From Pelecanus crispus (taxonomy: Eukaryota; Chordata; Aves; Pelecaniformes; Pelecanidae), in assembly GCF_030463565.1 (NCBI RefSeq), contig NC_134646.1, positions 41,857,240 through 41,921,239 of the forward strand: 64,000 nt of DNA, read 5' to 3'. Below are positions 38,201 to 52,415 of the stretch, one piece after another. Under the pieces are notes generated by a model. The model had not been told where the DNA came from. It saw only the letters and a program-made list of their open reading frames with translations, and ran no database searches. The translations under genes and the position numbers were made by a program. Numbering within the stretch: position 1 is the stretch's first letter; every line of letters starts with the position of its first letter.

Positions 38201-41200
38201 TAGAAAATGTAACTCAACTTCTGAGCTTCCCTTAACCAAATCAGTCTGAATTGTTACAAAGATGTGGCTTGGTTTAAATGTCCTTGTATACCAAAACCCT
38301 GGTATTTTTAAATACATTGTTATTTAAACATATCTAGATGTATCTGATTTTTGCAACTCTATACACAGTGTATACACATGTCTAATATGCCATGTAACCA
38401 AGATTAAAAAGAGGAGCTGACGTGATTCATTATCTATAAACATTACTTTAGCAAGAACACTGATTTCCCAATGAATAGCTACAGTTACCTTCTCTGTCTT
38501 TTAATTTTCCCACACGAGAGACTCTTTTGACCCAATTAAATAAAAACGAAATAGAAGAAATTTGTGCTGAGGAAAGGCTACAGTAATTAATACAAAACTA
38601 CAGCCTAGTGCTCTGGCAAAGAGCTGAGGGAAGCTATTCATTCTGAAAGACCTCCAACAAATGCCATACATTCCAATTTTGCCACATACAAACTGGAGCA
38701 GATGAATAAAGATCTGAATAATACCTGGAGGAAAAGTTTCTTTTTTTCCAAGCAATTTTGATAAAATGCTACAGGAATAAAAGTAAATTAACACTAAAAA
38801 TCATAAAATATACTGAATAAAGTGGTAATTATCCCATTTGATCATAATTTAGATCACGTACCATATTGCTATGTTCAAAAGAACATCACTATGTTCAAGA
38901 GAAACCATTTTTTGCATGTGTTCCACCAAAAAGCAAGCATCAGCCTGTGAACTAAAACTCAGTTCAGATCATTCTCACATCAATAGGTCCTAGGCAAAAT
39001 AAATTTGAGGCAAATAACCACTGTAAAATTGTATGTATTAGTTATGTGAGAGATTAATACATACATTAATCAGATCATGAATAGCAGCCCACTCCCATTA
39101 GAGCTGGTAAAATCCCTAGCTTCAAAGTTAAACAGTAAAAATGGCAGTTTTACAAAAGTCCACAAATAACAATGACTGGCTTAGGTCAATGCTTGGGTTG
39201 ATTATGTTCTTTAAATTTTATATTACTAGCTATACATTTTGTGTCCATTTACATTTTCTTTAGTTGCAAAGCCAGTATCAAGAGATTCTCTTAATTATTT
39301 TCAATGCTTCAGCTACCCAGCTCCTCCTCAGTTATAACTATTGATGAGGCCGAGCTGTAAAACAGAACACTGAAAGGGCTGAAATAAAAAATGAAAAGGA
39401 GGCCCTAAGTTCTTAAAAAATAAGTGAGAGGCTGATGAACTGCAGGATGGGGTAGGACCCTTTATGTAAAATCGAAGAGAAACCTTTTGATGCAAGTTGC
39501 ATCTGTAAACCAGCTCAGACCAACTGGTTATTTCAGACTCAGAAAGCACAGAAGGATTTGTACCTCCCAGAGCTCATGTTCGTGCTTCTGTGCAATAGTG
39601 GATAACACCGCTAATACCCAGCACTGGACAATCTCCTGAATTCCCTTTGCTTTTGTAAATGCTACCGAGCAGCAGAAGTAGCAAATTTGTTTACTAGTAG
39701 CTAATTAGAAGAGAAAACAGTTTTCATTTCATTTTCTGGGTTAAGATTTTTTGTGTGCTTCTTAAAAGAATGGAAGTTCAAAGCAATGACAATAAAAATA
39801 TCTTGTTCTGCCTCCAGGAAGGATGCTGCACGTGGGGATGTCCCAGTAAAGTATCATAGTAAGACAGCTTTTTGCAAGCCTAGGGGATATGTTATGATGG
39901 TTTCAAGGTAAGAGGCACGAGAGGTCAGAATCTCTCACCAGAAGTCCATGGGAACTGAAACAACTGTGTGAGTAAAAGCTGGGTTGAATGGAAGAGAAAG
40001 AAATATGGAGATGGAAAGCTAACCCAAATTCTACCACTACAAGAAAGCTAAGATCTGTTATTCTTGTTATGGCACAATATGTTAAGACAACATTACTCTG
40101 CAAACTACAGCATGCTATCTATATACAGATAAATTAGCAGTAATGCTCTATTACTCTCTCGCAAAAATTAGGAATACAACTGTCTGAACAAAGTAGTCAC
40201 TTGCATCCTCAAGGCATCACAATAGGACATAAATGCTATAGAATTATTTTTATTTAAAAGCTTTCATATACACATTCTCCCTTGAGCACAAAGTTATTCA
40301 CTATAATGACATGATAGCCAATAAGAAAGTAATAGCTTTGTGCCTTTGTGCATACTGGTGGAGTGTCTGACCCCACATATTACAAGAAATGATTTGAGGC
40401 TGGCGATGTTTTGAGACAGTTTACTGGAAGAAAGAAAACACTGGAGCAGGTTGCCTTGACGACGCTGTGCCGCTGCACCAGAAATCAAAAGGAAATGTAG
40501 GATCTTCTCCTGTGTTAAGGACTGCAAAGTATTCACCAAATTGGGTTAAAAGGGAACTAATCCCACAGCATGACAACGTTACCTGACCTATGCAATATTA
40601 GCTATCACTTTCTTATCATAAAGCCTTATTAGAAAACTGATGAAAAAGCCAGATGGTTCACACTTCACAGCACAGGGCAACAAGAAGTAAACAGCAAGTG
40701 GTACAGTAATGAGTGCCCAAAGTTTCTTCTTTTTCCTGGGAGATTCTGCAGGTCACTTCTGGTTCTGAGAGTCCACTCTGGCAGGAGAAGTGGTTTCTAA
40801 TGGTGACCACTTTTCATTTCATAGCAGGATTTCACAAAGATATCTCTGCAGGCTATATCACTTTTGGCAGTGACTGACATATTCTTAAGTAAGGAATGTA
40901 AATACGAATTATCCAGCTACCATTGAACCAAAAATCAATCAACAACCTTAATGTATTTTGCTGTCACCAAATTTATCATGCATGCTACCAGATTTTATCA
41001 AAAAACTATTTTTCCACAAAGCATCCAGTTATGAATGAATTCCTCCAGGCAGTCATATTTTTTAAGATTTACTCTTTCTATAGGACTGCGTTGAGCACAG
41101 AGAATGGAGCTGAATCTGGCGCTCTCACACATTAGCTAAGAGCCCTAACAACTGGATTTAGAGTAGTGCAGGTGATGACCGTTTTGTAAAAAAAAGGCAC

Positions 41201-41373
41201 CCTATACAGTTTTAACTCCAATAGGGGGAGCAGAAGCAGATGTGACCCTGCTCCAGAGAAAAACATTAAGTCTTGGGAGAGAAATGGGACTTAAAGATTC
41301 ATTTTAGACTTTCGTCTATCATAACTCAAAGCAGCATTCTGATTTCCTTCTGTTGCTTCCCTAGGTGATTCAC

Positions 41374-41394
41374 TTTTTTTTTTTTTTTTTTTTT
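41374..41394. repeat. Poly-T run (21 nt)
   Basis: Twenty-one T residues then AGGAGC. On the minus strand, the sense strand of MARCHF1, it is a poly-A tract. Confidence 0.9.
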
Positions 41395-43989
41395 AGGAGC
41401 CTGTGGAATTGCTGATTTCTCTGCCTTACAGCTAGGCATTACCCACAAGCTGTCTGTTGGCTCAAAGCCTCTATCTTAATTGGTTACACAGCTCCTATTG
41501 ATCCGACGGTCTTGTTGCAAACAGAGTATCTTTAATCTACTATAGTAAAACTAAATATTTGCTATTGATCCTATACTTAAATCATCATCATACCAGTTGG
41601 AATCTTTCCCAAACCGATTTAACCAGTTAATCACCAATCTGACCACAAAGGGGCACTGATATACTTGAACTGGATTTTGCTACATATGGAAATTTGAGTT
41701 AGCTCGTTCCATAACTTCTCTCCAGGACCTAAATACCCTGCTCTGGGCAGTCATGAACCACGTATCTCCAGCTGGGACTTAAACCTTTGAATCCTTTATG
41801 GGAATTAAAGCTGGCATGGATATTTTATCACTCTTATTACAATCTGGTTATTTATAAAATAAATTATACCAAGCGGAGAGACAGCATTCTTTTATTCTCT
41901 AATAACAGCCAGCTGGGTACATGAGAAGTTCCACAGAGTTCAAGGGTTTAAAACCCAGACAGATGCACTTCATATCAGATTTAGAAGTCCTATTTATCAG
42001 TATATAAACAAATACAGGATACAAGAGGAGTGAACACTTAGAAGATGTATGTACACATTCAAAATAAAAAAGATCAGGTTTCTTTCAGTATATTAAGACC
42101 GGCTTTGCTTCTGTTAAATTTAACAGAAATTTATCACTCTGTTCTAAAAGAACACTCCCAATCCTCTATTTTTAAAAGGGAGAAATTCAGATACCCTTTA
42201 GATCAGAAAGAAAATCAACCTCAGCTGGTACATAATGTTTTCCTAAACAAAAAAACAACTCACTCTTCCTTAATGACCAAGAGTAACTACATGGTAACAA
42301 TGTGCAATATTGTTTATTCCTCACATAAATAAGACATTACTTGTAAATCATTTCAAAGATAAAACAAAATCAAGAGAGAAAATAGACATATCCGACATCA
42401 CAGAATAATCCATTGGGATAACGCATCAAAGTAAAACACCTCATCAGATACCAGACATCTTAAATGGACAGAAAAATTTAAATATGAAAAGTATTTTGAA
42501 GTATTGCGAGACACTGTGAAGAAATCTCCATTTGAAGACGTTTCTGCATTTTAAGCACCTTTTAATTTGACACTTTAATCCATTTCATACTCACAGTATT
42601 TTCATTCAGTTCCTATTTCTACTATGCTTCAAACACCGAATTCGAGATATGAAATGCAGGTGCTACTTTACCAGGATTACATCCTTTTTAAAGAAGAAGT
42701 GATTTTCTCAGGATGAAGCTATTACCTGAGAGAGCTCAATAAGGAACTCACACAAGCTTCTTTCCACTTTCTAATTCCTTCCATGACAAATAAAGTCACT
42801 TCATAAACGAGAAATTCTGCATTATGGATTGCAAATGCTGAAAGGTAAAGCTACAAATGCAATTATATTATTTGTAACCATAGATAGACATAACAGAGAC
42901 CACAAGAAATAAAACACACTAAGCAATACTTAATATTTAATCTCTAAATTTATATTTAGCCAAGTAATTAGACCTGCTCAAATATATGAAACACTTGCAA
43001 TGCCTGCTGATGAATGCTTAAAAGGATTACTTCAATGCAAAGACTCACTAAAATGATTAAACTAAGTTTTATTTGATGTCTGGTGCTTCCAGGGATTCTG
43101 TATTTAAATAACTGTTGCATTTTGGCACAAGCTTATTGATTTAATAGAGGTATCTTGATTTATGTTAACTTAGTATGCTGCACATTGTCACTTATGCATG
43201 CTAACAGCTGTCTGACACGATATTCAACCATGACTTTGCTATAAACCCCTAGACTTTGATAAAAAACTGTTAGGAAACTTTAAGGGTGCATGAAAGGCTG
43301 AGGCGTGAATAAAGATAGTAATTCACCAGTTGAGTCAAATTGTTTGTTTTATATTTAAATTCTGCTTTTGTGATACTGCAAAACCACAAGTATAGATACC
43401 TGTAATTAAGTTCCGTGGTCTGTAATTTTTCCCTTCAGGAGACCAGTGGTTGGAATGTTACAAAGGTAGTATGATAAAATTCATCATAATGAAGCAATGC
43501 GCGGTCAAGAAACAAATTACAGGATCTCGCATCATGGCTAAGGTAGAGATTAAAAATCAAAACTGGTTGAGAGGTGTGACCCTTTCACTTGTAGAATACC
43601 ACTTAAAATCCAGGTCTAATAGCCATGGAAATGGCATCTTCTGGAGCTGGCCAGAAACTTTCACTTTAGGGGAAATTTCCTTTTTTTTTTTTTTTTTTTA
43701 ATAAAATGAGTTTCTTATGGAAATCAATAGGTACTCTTCTGTTTGAGCTAAATCTGTAGTCTTTTCTTTAGGAAACACTGAAGTGAAATCTGTCTTCAGA
43801 ATTCCTCAAAGTTTATTAGCAAAATAAATCAATTTTTTGTCAATTTTGCTGTTTCCACTTGGCATACGGCAAAGCTGACAAGAATTGCATCATTTTCAGA
43901 TATAACTGCCACTGCTCATAATGTCCCTGCCATTATGACTAGAGAATTCCTCATTTTCCATCCTTTGGGAAATTTTAATTCACTGCTGC

Positions 43990-44350
43990 CAGGCTGGACT
44001 TAGTGCTGGAGACTGAAGGCTCTCAAGCCTTAGCAAAACCTAAAGCTCTCAAGAAGGTCTGCAAGTCCTAGAGTCTCTGTAGGGATTTTCAGATCCTGCA
44101 ACAAGGAGACAGGACTGTGGAGAGCTTCAGCTTTCTAAGCTGCCTGTCCCACAGCACTTTGATCTCTGGTAACCAGTCTTCACGCCGTCTTCTGAAAACC
44201 TGGACTCCTAGGGAATGCCCCACAGCTGAGATTCTGGGCTCTGTAAAAGCTTGCAAGAAATTTGATAGTGTTTCATTGGAACTTTCCACTTTTGCAAAAT
44301 ATACAGGTTTTGACGAAACTGCACTTTCAGTGATTTTTATAAAAGATGTT
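43990..44350. repeat. Possible ancient interspersed repeat
   Basis: The segment TTTGATAGTGTTTCATTGGA, continuing with CAGGTTTTGACGAAACTGCA, resembles a diverged reptile/bird interspersed repeat whose family I cannot name. It is more GC-rich than the surrounding intron and includes repeated words such as CTCTCAAG. Boundaries are guesses. Confidence 0.3.
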
Positions 44351-46525
44351 TGGGTGAAAAGTTACCAGTCAGCTGCACTTACCTGGCAGGTCTCTTGATG
44401 ATCACCCTTTCCTCCTTTACCTTGTCTTTGCTACAGCTCTCAGAATGCTTTGTTTACAAAACAACTTCTCATAAACCATTTAGTGTTTCATAAATTTGTG
44501 AACAATGGCGATGGCAGTGCATACACTTATTAGGCATGACGTATTTAGCTTAATGTAACATACGAAGGGTGTCACAGCTGAATGTTGTAAATGCAAAAAG
44601 GATAACTGGTTTTAACTCAAGAACTTTGGAAACTTGGAAAAATGTTTCCAAGTATTGGTTTCTGAAATGGGTGTAAATTATAAGAAAGGATCTGTAATTA
44701 GATGTTGGGTCCATACTATACAGACAAATATTTGTTAGCAATGCATTTGAAGGGGATAATGCTGCCAGCATTTACTGTCAGGCAGATAAACTACATTTGG
44801 ATACTGCTTTGAGCAGAAACAAAAATACCCTGTCTGAAGGAAGAGGCTCATCTTTGCTATGTTGGAAATCAAAACGTCACCTGAGAACCAACGAGAAGAT
44901 GAATAAGGTGGTAATCATTCAATTAAGAAGCAACAGACTTGCAGGAATTACATTACCACTCTAAATCTGTCAGTATTCCATTAATTTCTTTCAATTAACA
45001 AAAAAAGGGGGGCAAGGGGGTGGCAATGATGAGACACAGTTAAAAGTGCTTACTTCTGATATCAACAGTTAAGCACATTTTTCACTCCTTTTCTCCTCGG
45101 ATGCTATAAATTCTATTTCCCGTTTTTTAAAGACTGTCTATTATCTAACACAATCAGGAAGAGGCTTTTGTTAAAAATACTGATATCTGTATATTGTCTT
45201 AGGAAAAGTGGCTGTTGCAAGTGTATTTGTTAGATGAAAGGTTAAAGCAATTTCTGTTGAAAATAGAAACACATATACAGGAAAAAAAACCAGAAGGTAT
45301 GCTACAGGCAGGGAATTTTATACAATTACCTCCTTTCTGTCACATTAGCTAAAATTCATCTGCAATTACTAAAAACTAAGTCAATATAATTAAGTTTTTA
45401 GCCATGAGGTTTTTATTTACATCTGTTTCAATTTCCAGTGTACCTGGCAAGATCTACCTGGCACTTGAGAACTGTGTCCTTTCCTATCACAAGCTTTGCT
45501 TGTCAAATCAATCCCAATTCTCTCTTCAAAAGTGCTTTATCATCAGGGACTTACTAGATAATTTCTCTGGATGGGAAATGAGAAGGAATTTAATTTGCAT
45601 TCCTTTCTCTGAACTGCTACTGTGCAAAGCTGACAAAACCAAAATGTCTTTTGCCATCAAAACACTACTACATATACATACACTAGTTATAAGCTAATAG
45701 TTTCTACATGTTTTTCAAGGGCTCTCACACTGAAATTTATTTTAAATCAAAATTTGACCTGGTCTAGATTGACTCAAACTTCAAAGATGCAACAAAACCC
45801 AAAAAGGATGAGAGCATTTTTAGAGAAAAATCAGATGAGAAATTATTCACTCCAAAGAAAACAAAACGCACATATGTTTATCAACCTATTTACCTTCCCT
45901 ATACTGGCAACCTGTGTACCATTAAATTGATTTATCCTGGAAAACAGATGAGCGCAGATAACATACGTTTGACTTTCAGGATGCAAGGTCGCCCTGTAGT
46001 TTAGATTCCATTAACTAATCTTAACGTACGAGTGATTAATTTGCCCACAAGTGTAACAGTTAGAACAGATGCAGCTAAATTGATTGACTGTGTTACTTTG
46101 TAATTGCTGTCTCCACATTGGTATAAGCATCATTCTCAACCAGAAATGATGGGCTCAACGTAAAAATTACTGGGTGAACTGGCCTGTGTTATTCAGGGCA
46201 AAACATAATGAGTAAGGTTTCTTTGTGGCTTAAAAATAAGCAGATCAGCCAATAACAAAAGCTGAAGACAAAAATTCTAAATACAAAAGCCTATTATTTG
46301 TGCATTTGTATTGTATGTGTGGTGAAAGAGAGTCTTTAGTCAAAATCCTCTGCTGCCATAAATTAACTAACTTAAATGTAGAAATAAAATCACTGGGACT
46401 GATTTAACAACAGCAAATACAAAGCCATTTTGGAAAGGCAGATATTTCTTTAATTGTGCCAGTATTTTGTGCAGCTGTTCTGGCCATTTGACGCTTGAGT
46501 GTAATTAAATTCAAAAGCACCATAC

Positions 46526-46706
46526 CTTCCGAAGAGGTTTGAGCTTGGTCTCCATTATAAAGTCGTACTTGCAGAGTTCACAACAGCGCGTGTCTGAGCT
46601 CTTAATCCACTGGTGCAGGCAGGCCTGATGAACAAAGCGCAGGGTCCCTGTGCAGCGACATGGTGTGATGAGGGGACTTTCGTCATCTCCCTCACAGTGA
46701 CAGATC
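46526..46706 (-). CDS. MARCHF1: MARCHF1 exon: RING-CH domain
   Basis: A 181-nt exon, acceptor CTTCCTGTCAG and donor GTATGG on the minus strand. After completing an Arg codon it reads [20 protein letters not shown], then [20 protein letters not shown] and [20 protein letters not shown]. It supplies seven of the eight zinc ligands of the C4HC3 RING-CH finger: the second Cys (in ICHC), the PCRC pair, His and Cys of FVHQAC, and CCELC. The first Cys is supplied by whichever exon is spliced upstream (TGT in 60381-60302 or TGC in 60024-59284). This domain binds the E2 ubiquitin-conjugating enzyme. It starts in phase 2 and ends in phase 0. MARCHF8 has a near-identical domain; the TM2 exon, the tail and the TMA16 neighbour favour MARCHF1. 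Confidence 0.98.
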
Positions 46707-48020
46707 CTGACAGGAAGGACAGCAAGAGCTAGTGAGGGAACCTGCCAACCAGCAATGCAAAAGCACTGGTTTATTTACACTGCTTTTTCCTTTTCAGACT
46801 TGATGTTCGTAAGATGCCGCACATATGACCTTTTGGATTGAGGCCCAGGAATACATTCCTCGTTCCCTTCTGCTTCTTAGTAATTTCTCTTCGCTTAGTT
46901 ATTTCTCTTTCAATTTGCTACGTGGTCGGAAGGTGAATCAATAGAACTATCACTGTTTTTCCCTTTTATGCATGGCAAGACTTTTAAGACAAATACCAGT
47001 GCTCTTTCTGAGAGCTGAATACTTCTTGGTCTGTAAGTAATGCCACTAAAATACACAAAGTTAGCAGAATCTAACCCCAAGCTGAAAATATCCAGTATGA
47101 AAAGTACAAAAAGTTCCTAGGATACCTCTTTGGAGTTACACAGTTAGAAGGATTAGAGAACAGTTTTGAGTACTCTGGAGTAATGTGTATGGCACAGCGT
47201 ATACACGCATGCACACGGTTTTTAGAAGGCAGGTTTTAAAAAGTCACAGTCCTTCCTCTTTCTCATTCTTCACTGTCCCTTTGAAGCAGATAGCTACGTT
47301 ATCTGGGAAAACAAAAACTACAGCTGTAAGCAGACCCTAAGGTATGGGTTGGTCCCAGAACTGTTGTTACCTTGTAATGGGATACAGAGCTTTTCATGTT
47401 GTGGTTTTGCATAAAATGATCAGTGTCCTAACATCACAATCTGATGGTTTTCTTCTGTGACACATGTCCAAATGTCTTGGTGATATTTCCCTCTTCCAAA
47501 CAGACTCCTGATCATACCAGGAAAATATTCACCCATTGAAACCAATGGCAGCTTTATTGGCAAGTGTCTCTGTGAGGGCAGAGGAAGCTCTACGGTGAGC
47601 AGAAAGCTTACCCAAACACCTGAAGTGAAGGAGGTTCACCTCAATGAAGAGTAATTCCCTCAATCCCCACTCCAGAAAAACACAATAAAGCACCCAAGAC
47701 CTAATTAATGTCCTAAGAGTCAAATTGGCATGTAAGGGCAAGAAAAAAAAAAAGCTGAAGCCTGAGAAATGTTATTTCAAAACAGAGAAGTAGCAACAGA
47801 TCCTGGTGTCACGCAAACGAAACTTAGAGAGAAGAAACTGAGTACTTAGGAAAGGCACCCTCAGATATGCGCATGCAGAGGAGGCTGAAGATGTCTGAAA
47901 AATAACTCACTCCCTTATGCAGAAAACTGGCCACACTGCTCCTGGGGTAGGAAGAAGTCTGGGGAGGGCCCTGCGGTGAGGTTGTCTTCCTACCAGCCAG
48001 GTTAGGGAAGAAGGGTGACC

Positions 48021-48280
48021 TTGGGACATGGTTTAGTGGGCATGGTGGTGTTGGGTTGATGACTGGAATGATGATTGGAATGATGATCTTAGAGGTCCTT
48101 TCCAATCTTAATGATTCCTAGTTTTTACTTTCATTATAAATAATCCAGCCACCAAGCCAGGAAACATGAAATTGCTACTCTACCCTTAATTGGTTTAGTG
48201 GTGGACTTGGTAATGTTAGGTTAATGGTTGGACTGGATGATCTTAAAGGTCTTTTCCAACCTAAACAATTCTATGATTCT
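48021..48280 (+). mobile_element. CR1 3' end with double terminus, second copy
   Basis: Starts at GGGACATGGTTTAGTGGGCA and carries the same order as 7118-7363: first 3' terminus (TTTCCAATCTTAATGATTC), the spacer with the word AATAATCCAGCCACCAAGCC, then the second terminus ending CAATTCTATGATTCT. It has an extra small duplication of TGGAATGATGAT in the first terminus. It is 5'-truncated and lies antisense to MARCHF1. Confidence 0.93.
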
Positions 48281-51200
48281 TCATAGCACAGGAGAACCTG
48301 GTGTACATCAGGAGGCAGCCTGGCAAAGACACCCTGTGGAAGACTGGCTACTGCACAGCACTGAGGCTGCCAAGTCTACAAGCAGGGGGAGGAGGAGATT
48401 TCAATGTCTAAGTGAAAGATCTATGGCTCAAAACCAGCAGCGTCACTATTCTTCTATGGTGTAGCCTAGAGCCATGAGAAAATGAATCTACAATAATGGG
48501 AAAGCAGAACAAAGCTGCTTTGCTATAAATATAGCATGAGACCAAAAAAACCCCCCAAAAACCAGCCAAAAAAAAGTTCTGGGAACCTGCAACATAAAAG
48601 CCAGGTTTTCAGTGCCTACAGTGGTGCCCGTACACTAATCAGCATCTTATACCCCATGGGAGTAGAGGGGAAAAGAAAATACCCGCAACTTCTATCTTGC
48701 ACACATTCATTTTTTGCAAGACACATTTTACAAGAACTCAATTTACAGTCTTTTCTTTACTAACTCAGCCAAGCTAGGTGCATCAGTGGCTTAGTTCTTA
48801 TATGGAAATTGCCTGTGTGCTGACTTCTTATCGAGCCCGTAGCTTAAGCAGAACTAAATTTTCAAAACACCAAATAGCTATTTTGCTAACAAATGCATTC
48901 CCAGCTGAGAGTTACATAAAAAAAAAAAAAAATCTTTTTAAATGAAAGCTATTTCCCAAAGGAAAACTAGTATTCTTTGTTCATTTCAATTCAAGCTATA
49001 CATAATTTATTTTACAGGCTTAGCATTTAAACTATTTAGAAATTAGACAGCTAAGCTAGGTAAGCTTTCTAACCATGAAATATGTAATGAGAATAAAAAC
49101 AAACTTCAAATGGAATTGAAGTCCAGAGAAAATAACCAAAGGCATGGTTTTCATTAGCTTGAATGCTCTTTGGTGCAATTTAGCTCCTCATTATTTGTTT
49201 AGCCAGAAGAAATTAGCTTAAAAGAAATTTTGCTATCTAAACTTACAATCACAGTCTTTAAAGACATGTAGGTGCCTGACAGCTATTGAAACAGACTGTT
49301 GGCTAACTGCTTAAATATTTTTTAAAGACTTGGGCCACATAACTTGTAATAACTTGCTTAGCCATGAGTACTGAATCAGAATTTTTTGTGTCTTTGCCCT
49401 TTGCTGCATTTATCTATCATGTACATCATAATTATCACAAATCATAGAAAATAAATTGTAATCAATGGTTTAGAAAAATATGTTGTGCAAACAGAACCGA
49501 GGTAGGGATACAGAGCATAGACTTATCTGAGTGGTATCGACTAAACCAAGTCAGAGGCAGAGAACTTCCATTCTAGTTTCCTGTTTTTACATGATCACAA
49601 CTGTTCAAAATTTTCACCCATCAGACTGACTCTTTAAAGGGCTGACCTTATCCTGAGAGTAAAATTTGCTTACATACTTTAGAAATGAGCTGAGTGAAAA
49701 AACCTACTCTCCACTGTAAAGAAAAAAAAGAAAAAAAAAAAAAAGCTAAATCTATACTGATTTATATACAAATTGTAGTACAGCACTGATCATGGTTAAT
49801 AGCTGCAGTTTCAGCTGTTCAGACACACCTACAGAATTTACATACTCAGCTTTTCTAAACTTTCTCATCCTTTAGTACATAAATGGCCTTCATTATAGAA
49901 CAATAGTTTTGACTATCTGGAAACAGAGGGGAGGGAAGTCAGCCAGCTATTTGACCAAATCCTTTTAGCTAGAATCCCTTTATAGTCATAAATTGAGCCT
50001 TCTTTTTTTTTTTTTTTTTTTTGGTAGGTTTGACAGTTTAGTGTTTTAAGATTCTTGCCTATGAACAGGACCTTGCTTGTCTAGGGGAAAAGATGAGTAC
50101 AAGGCTCCAGAGGAGCTTTTGCTCTATAAATCATGTGTACACCAGACAACACAGCATACATGAGCTATTAGATGATCTTCTGATTCAGATATAAAAAATT
50201 GTGTGTGTGTGTGTTTATAATATGCACCTACAGATATACACCTACCTACACACTGAGATCACAAAATATTTACTTTTCTTTAAAGAAAGCTCACTGGGCA
50301 ACTTTATGAAATAATACTCTAACAGTGCAGTCATGCTTAAGTTTTTGCCTTATATGCCAGTATTTTAATTACCCAGCACATATTTCTCTAGCGCAGAAAT
50401 GTTTCTACAACCTTCAGCACATAGATGTACCAAACAGAGAAATGCACTCTGTGCATATATCAGACAACAGCCCATAAAAATTCTTTAAAGGATGCTCTTA
50501 AATAGCAGGTTCACTTATAATGCAATACATTAGCAAAAAGAAGAAACACCTTTCAGGAAAAAAAAATGCTAAACTGAAGACAAAATTAGTCTTTTTGAAA
50601 GATTTTGCATAATTCATATAAAAACTGTTGCAGATTTCTTGTATGTTCCCTACATAAAACCCAATTCTCAAACAGAGTAGTTCAATTTACAAAATTTTTA
50701 GATAAAGATGTATGTAAAAATGAAAAGTTAAAGTTTACTGAGAACATTTTAGAATTACTTTTCAGTATTTCTTTTTGTTCAAAATATTAATTGCATTCAA
50801 GGCACATTCAAATGATGCTGAGAACCTAATAATAATGCAATGCTTCACTGAGAAATTGTATGTGACATATTAAACTTCATAACATAATGACTATGCAAAA
50901 GGAGTAAGTAAAGTTGGTAGCAGTTTAAGGTATACCATGTACTGCACTGAAGGGCATATTGACACCATATATATATGTGAGAGAAATTTCTTATTGGATT
51001 AAACTCAAGACATGCTGCTAAACTAAGCACTCTTCTGAGGAATCTTCAGAATTTGGTATTGTTGCAGTGTCTTTAATTCCACAACTATGAACTGTTTTCC
51101 CTTGTTTCCCCTGGCTCTGGCCATTGCGAAAGTTAGAAGGCAGGAAGGGAAGTGTGAAACAAGATGGCTACGGTTTATAGACATTCATATGCTAACTGGA

Positions 51201-51777
51201 TTTAGGCCAATTTTCAGAAAAACTACAAGAGCTATCCTGGATGACTGTCCTTCACTTCTCATCAAACTAAGATTTATTTTTTTCCATACAGACAAACATT
51301 TCTAATATAATCTCAGTTTAAAAGGCCAACTAAAATCAGTATGAAGCAAGGAGTTCACATGGAAAATTTTCAGGTTTTCCTGACAGTGGTTTAGTTTGGC
51401 AAAATCATAGCAACCAAAATTACAATCTAGATGGTTAGTCACCATCTGAGCTGCTTATTGCAAGAGATACAGATAGAATCCAACAGGTTTGTAGCTTTTT
51501 CTTCACATTCAAGGTAACAATTTTACTCTCATTAAAGAGAATAGCTGCTAATCTCAACTCTCATTGGAAAAAACAGCAGTTGTCCTAACCTGTTGTTCAC
51601 TAATCCACTTTACTCTTTGGTAATTAAGAAAATAGGCCAATTTCTATGCCACTGAAGTGAAGTATAAAATGCACTTATTCTGCAGGAGTCTTGTGTGCAC
51701 TGTGAAACTTAGTGCTCCACCCTCACCCAGTTGGCAAGCACTCCTCTAGGACAGTATCTGTACAGCTGGTTTCCATA

Positions 51778-51831
51778 CATGGCTATTGTCAAAGGAAGGT
51801 GATTCATGGCTATTGTCAAAGAAAGGTGATT
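51778..51831. repeat. 27-bp tandem duplication
   Basis: Two adjacent copies of a 27-nt unit beginning CATGGCTATTGTCAAAG (51778-51804, 51805-51831) with one mismatch (GG/GA). Intronic. Confidence 0.93.
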
Positions 51832-52379
51832 AAGGATAAGAATGAATTAGCATGTCCCTGCTTGTGCTTGGAGCTACATAAGAGCCTTGTCATCAGGAAC
51901 AGTGCTGGTGGAAAAGAGTTTGCAGTAATTCTGCACCACCAGAAGTCTTTCAGTGGATCCCATATTTGAGATTGGTGCTGCATCTCAGTACCTAATAAAA
52001 TTTTCAAGGATTTTTGGCCATTACATACAGACAAAGGGTTCAGCTACAGTAACGTAGCCCAGATAGCTTTTATAGACTTAGTTAAAAATATACCAGGTCA
52101 AATTTTACCCTCATTAACAAATGTACAACCTAGGGGAATGTCTCTGAGGCTTTCAAAAATAGAAGTGTATACAGGTGCATGGGTTGGACCAGGAGTACGT
52201 CTTTCAGTTTACTCTCACTCAAAGGCAATATAGTTGAAGAACCCTGAGACCGATCCTCAGTGTGGTCTAGATCACGGTAAAAGTAAAGGTGATCAGATGT
52301 GCTTCAAAAGCAGGCTCCTTATCTGAACTGAAGCACTAATGGAGACCCCTTCACTGACAAAAACAGAAGGAGTTACTGT

Positions 52380-52415
52380 CTTGTGACCGCGACATGTCTT
52401 GTGACTGCGACATGT
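52380..52415. repeat. 18-bp tandem duplication
   Basis: CTTGTGACCGCGACATGT followed by CTTGTGACTGCGACATGT; one mismatch, a C/T at a CpG. Intronic. Confidence 0.93.

Larger units (their letters stand above)
28505..46525 (-). other. MARCHF1: MARCHF1 18-kb intron (RING to TM1)
   Basis: Long AT-rich intron. Recognised content: a T/G-rich low-complexity patch (29620-29702), a CR1 tail (31313-31450), a 33-nt dispersed near-repeat (30345-30377 and 32380-32412), a 19-bp tandem duplication (35213-35250), T runs (41374-41394 and 43680-43699), and a possible ancient repeat near 43990-44350. I see no exon on either strand; open frames here are all short and without family resemblance. Confidence 0.75.

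Noticed and set aside
41374-41400. Poly-T followed by AGGAGC as a strong plus-strand splice acceptor
   Set aside because: MARCHF1 is on the minus strand, no plus-strand open exon with a donor follows, and T runs of this size are common in the window.
46526-46706. Assigning the RING exon to MARCHF8 instead of MARCHF1
   Set aside because: The RING domains are nearly identical, but the TM2/tail exon, the linker exon and the TMA16 neighbour all point to MARCHF1.
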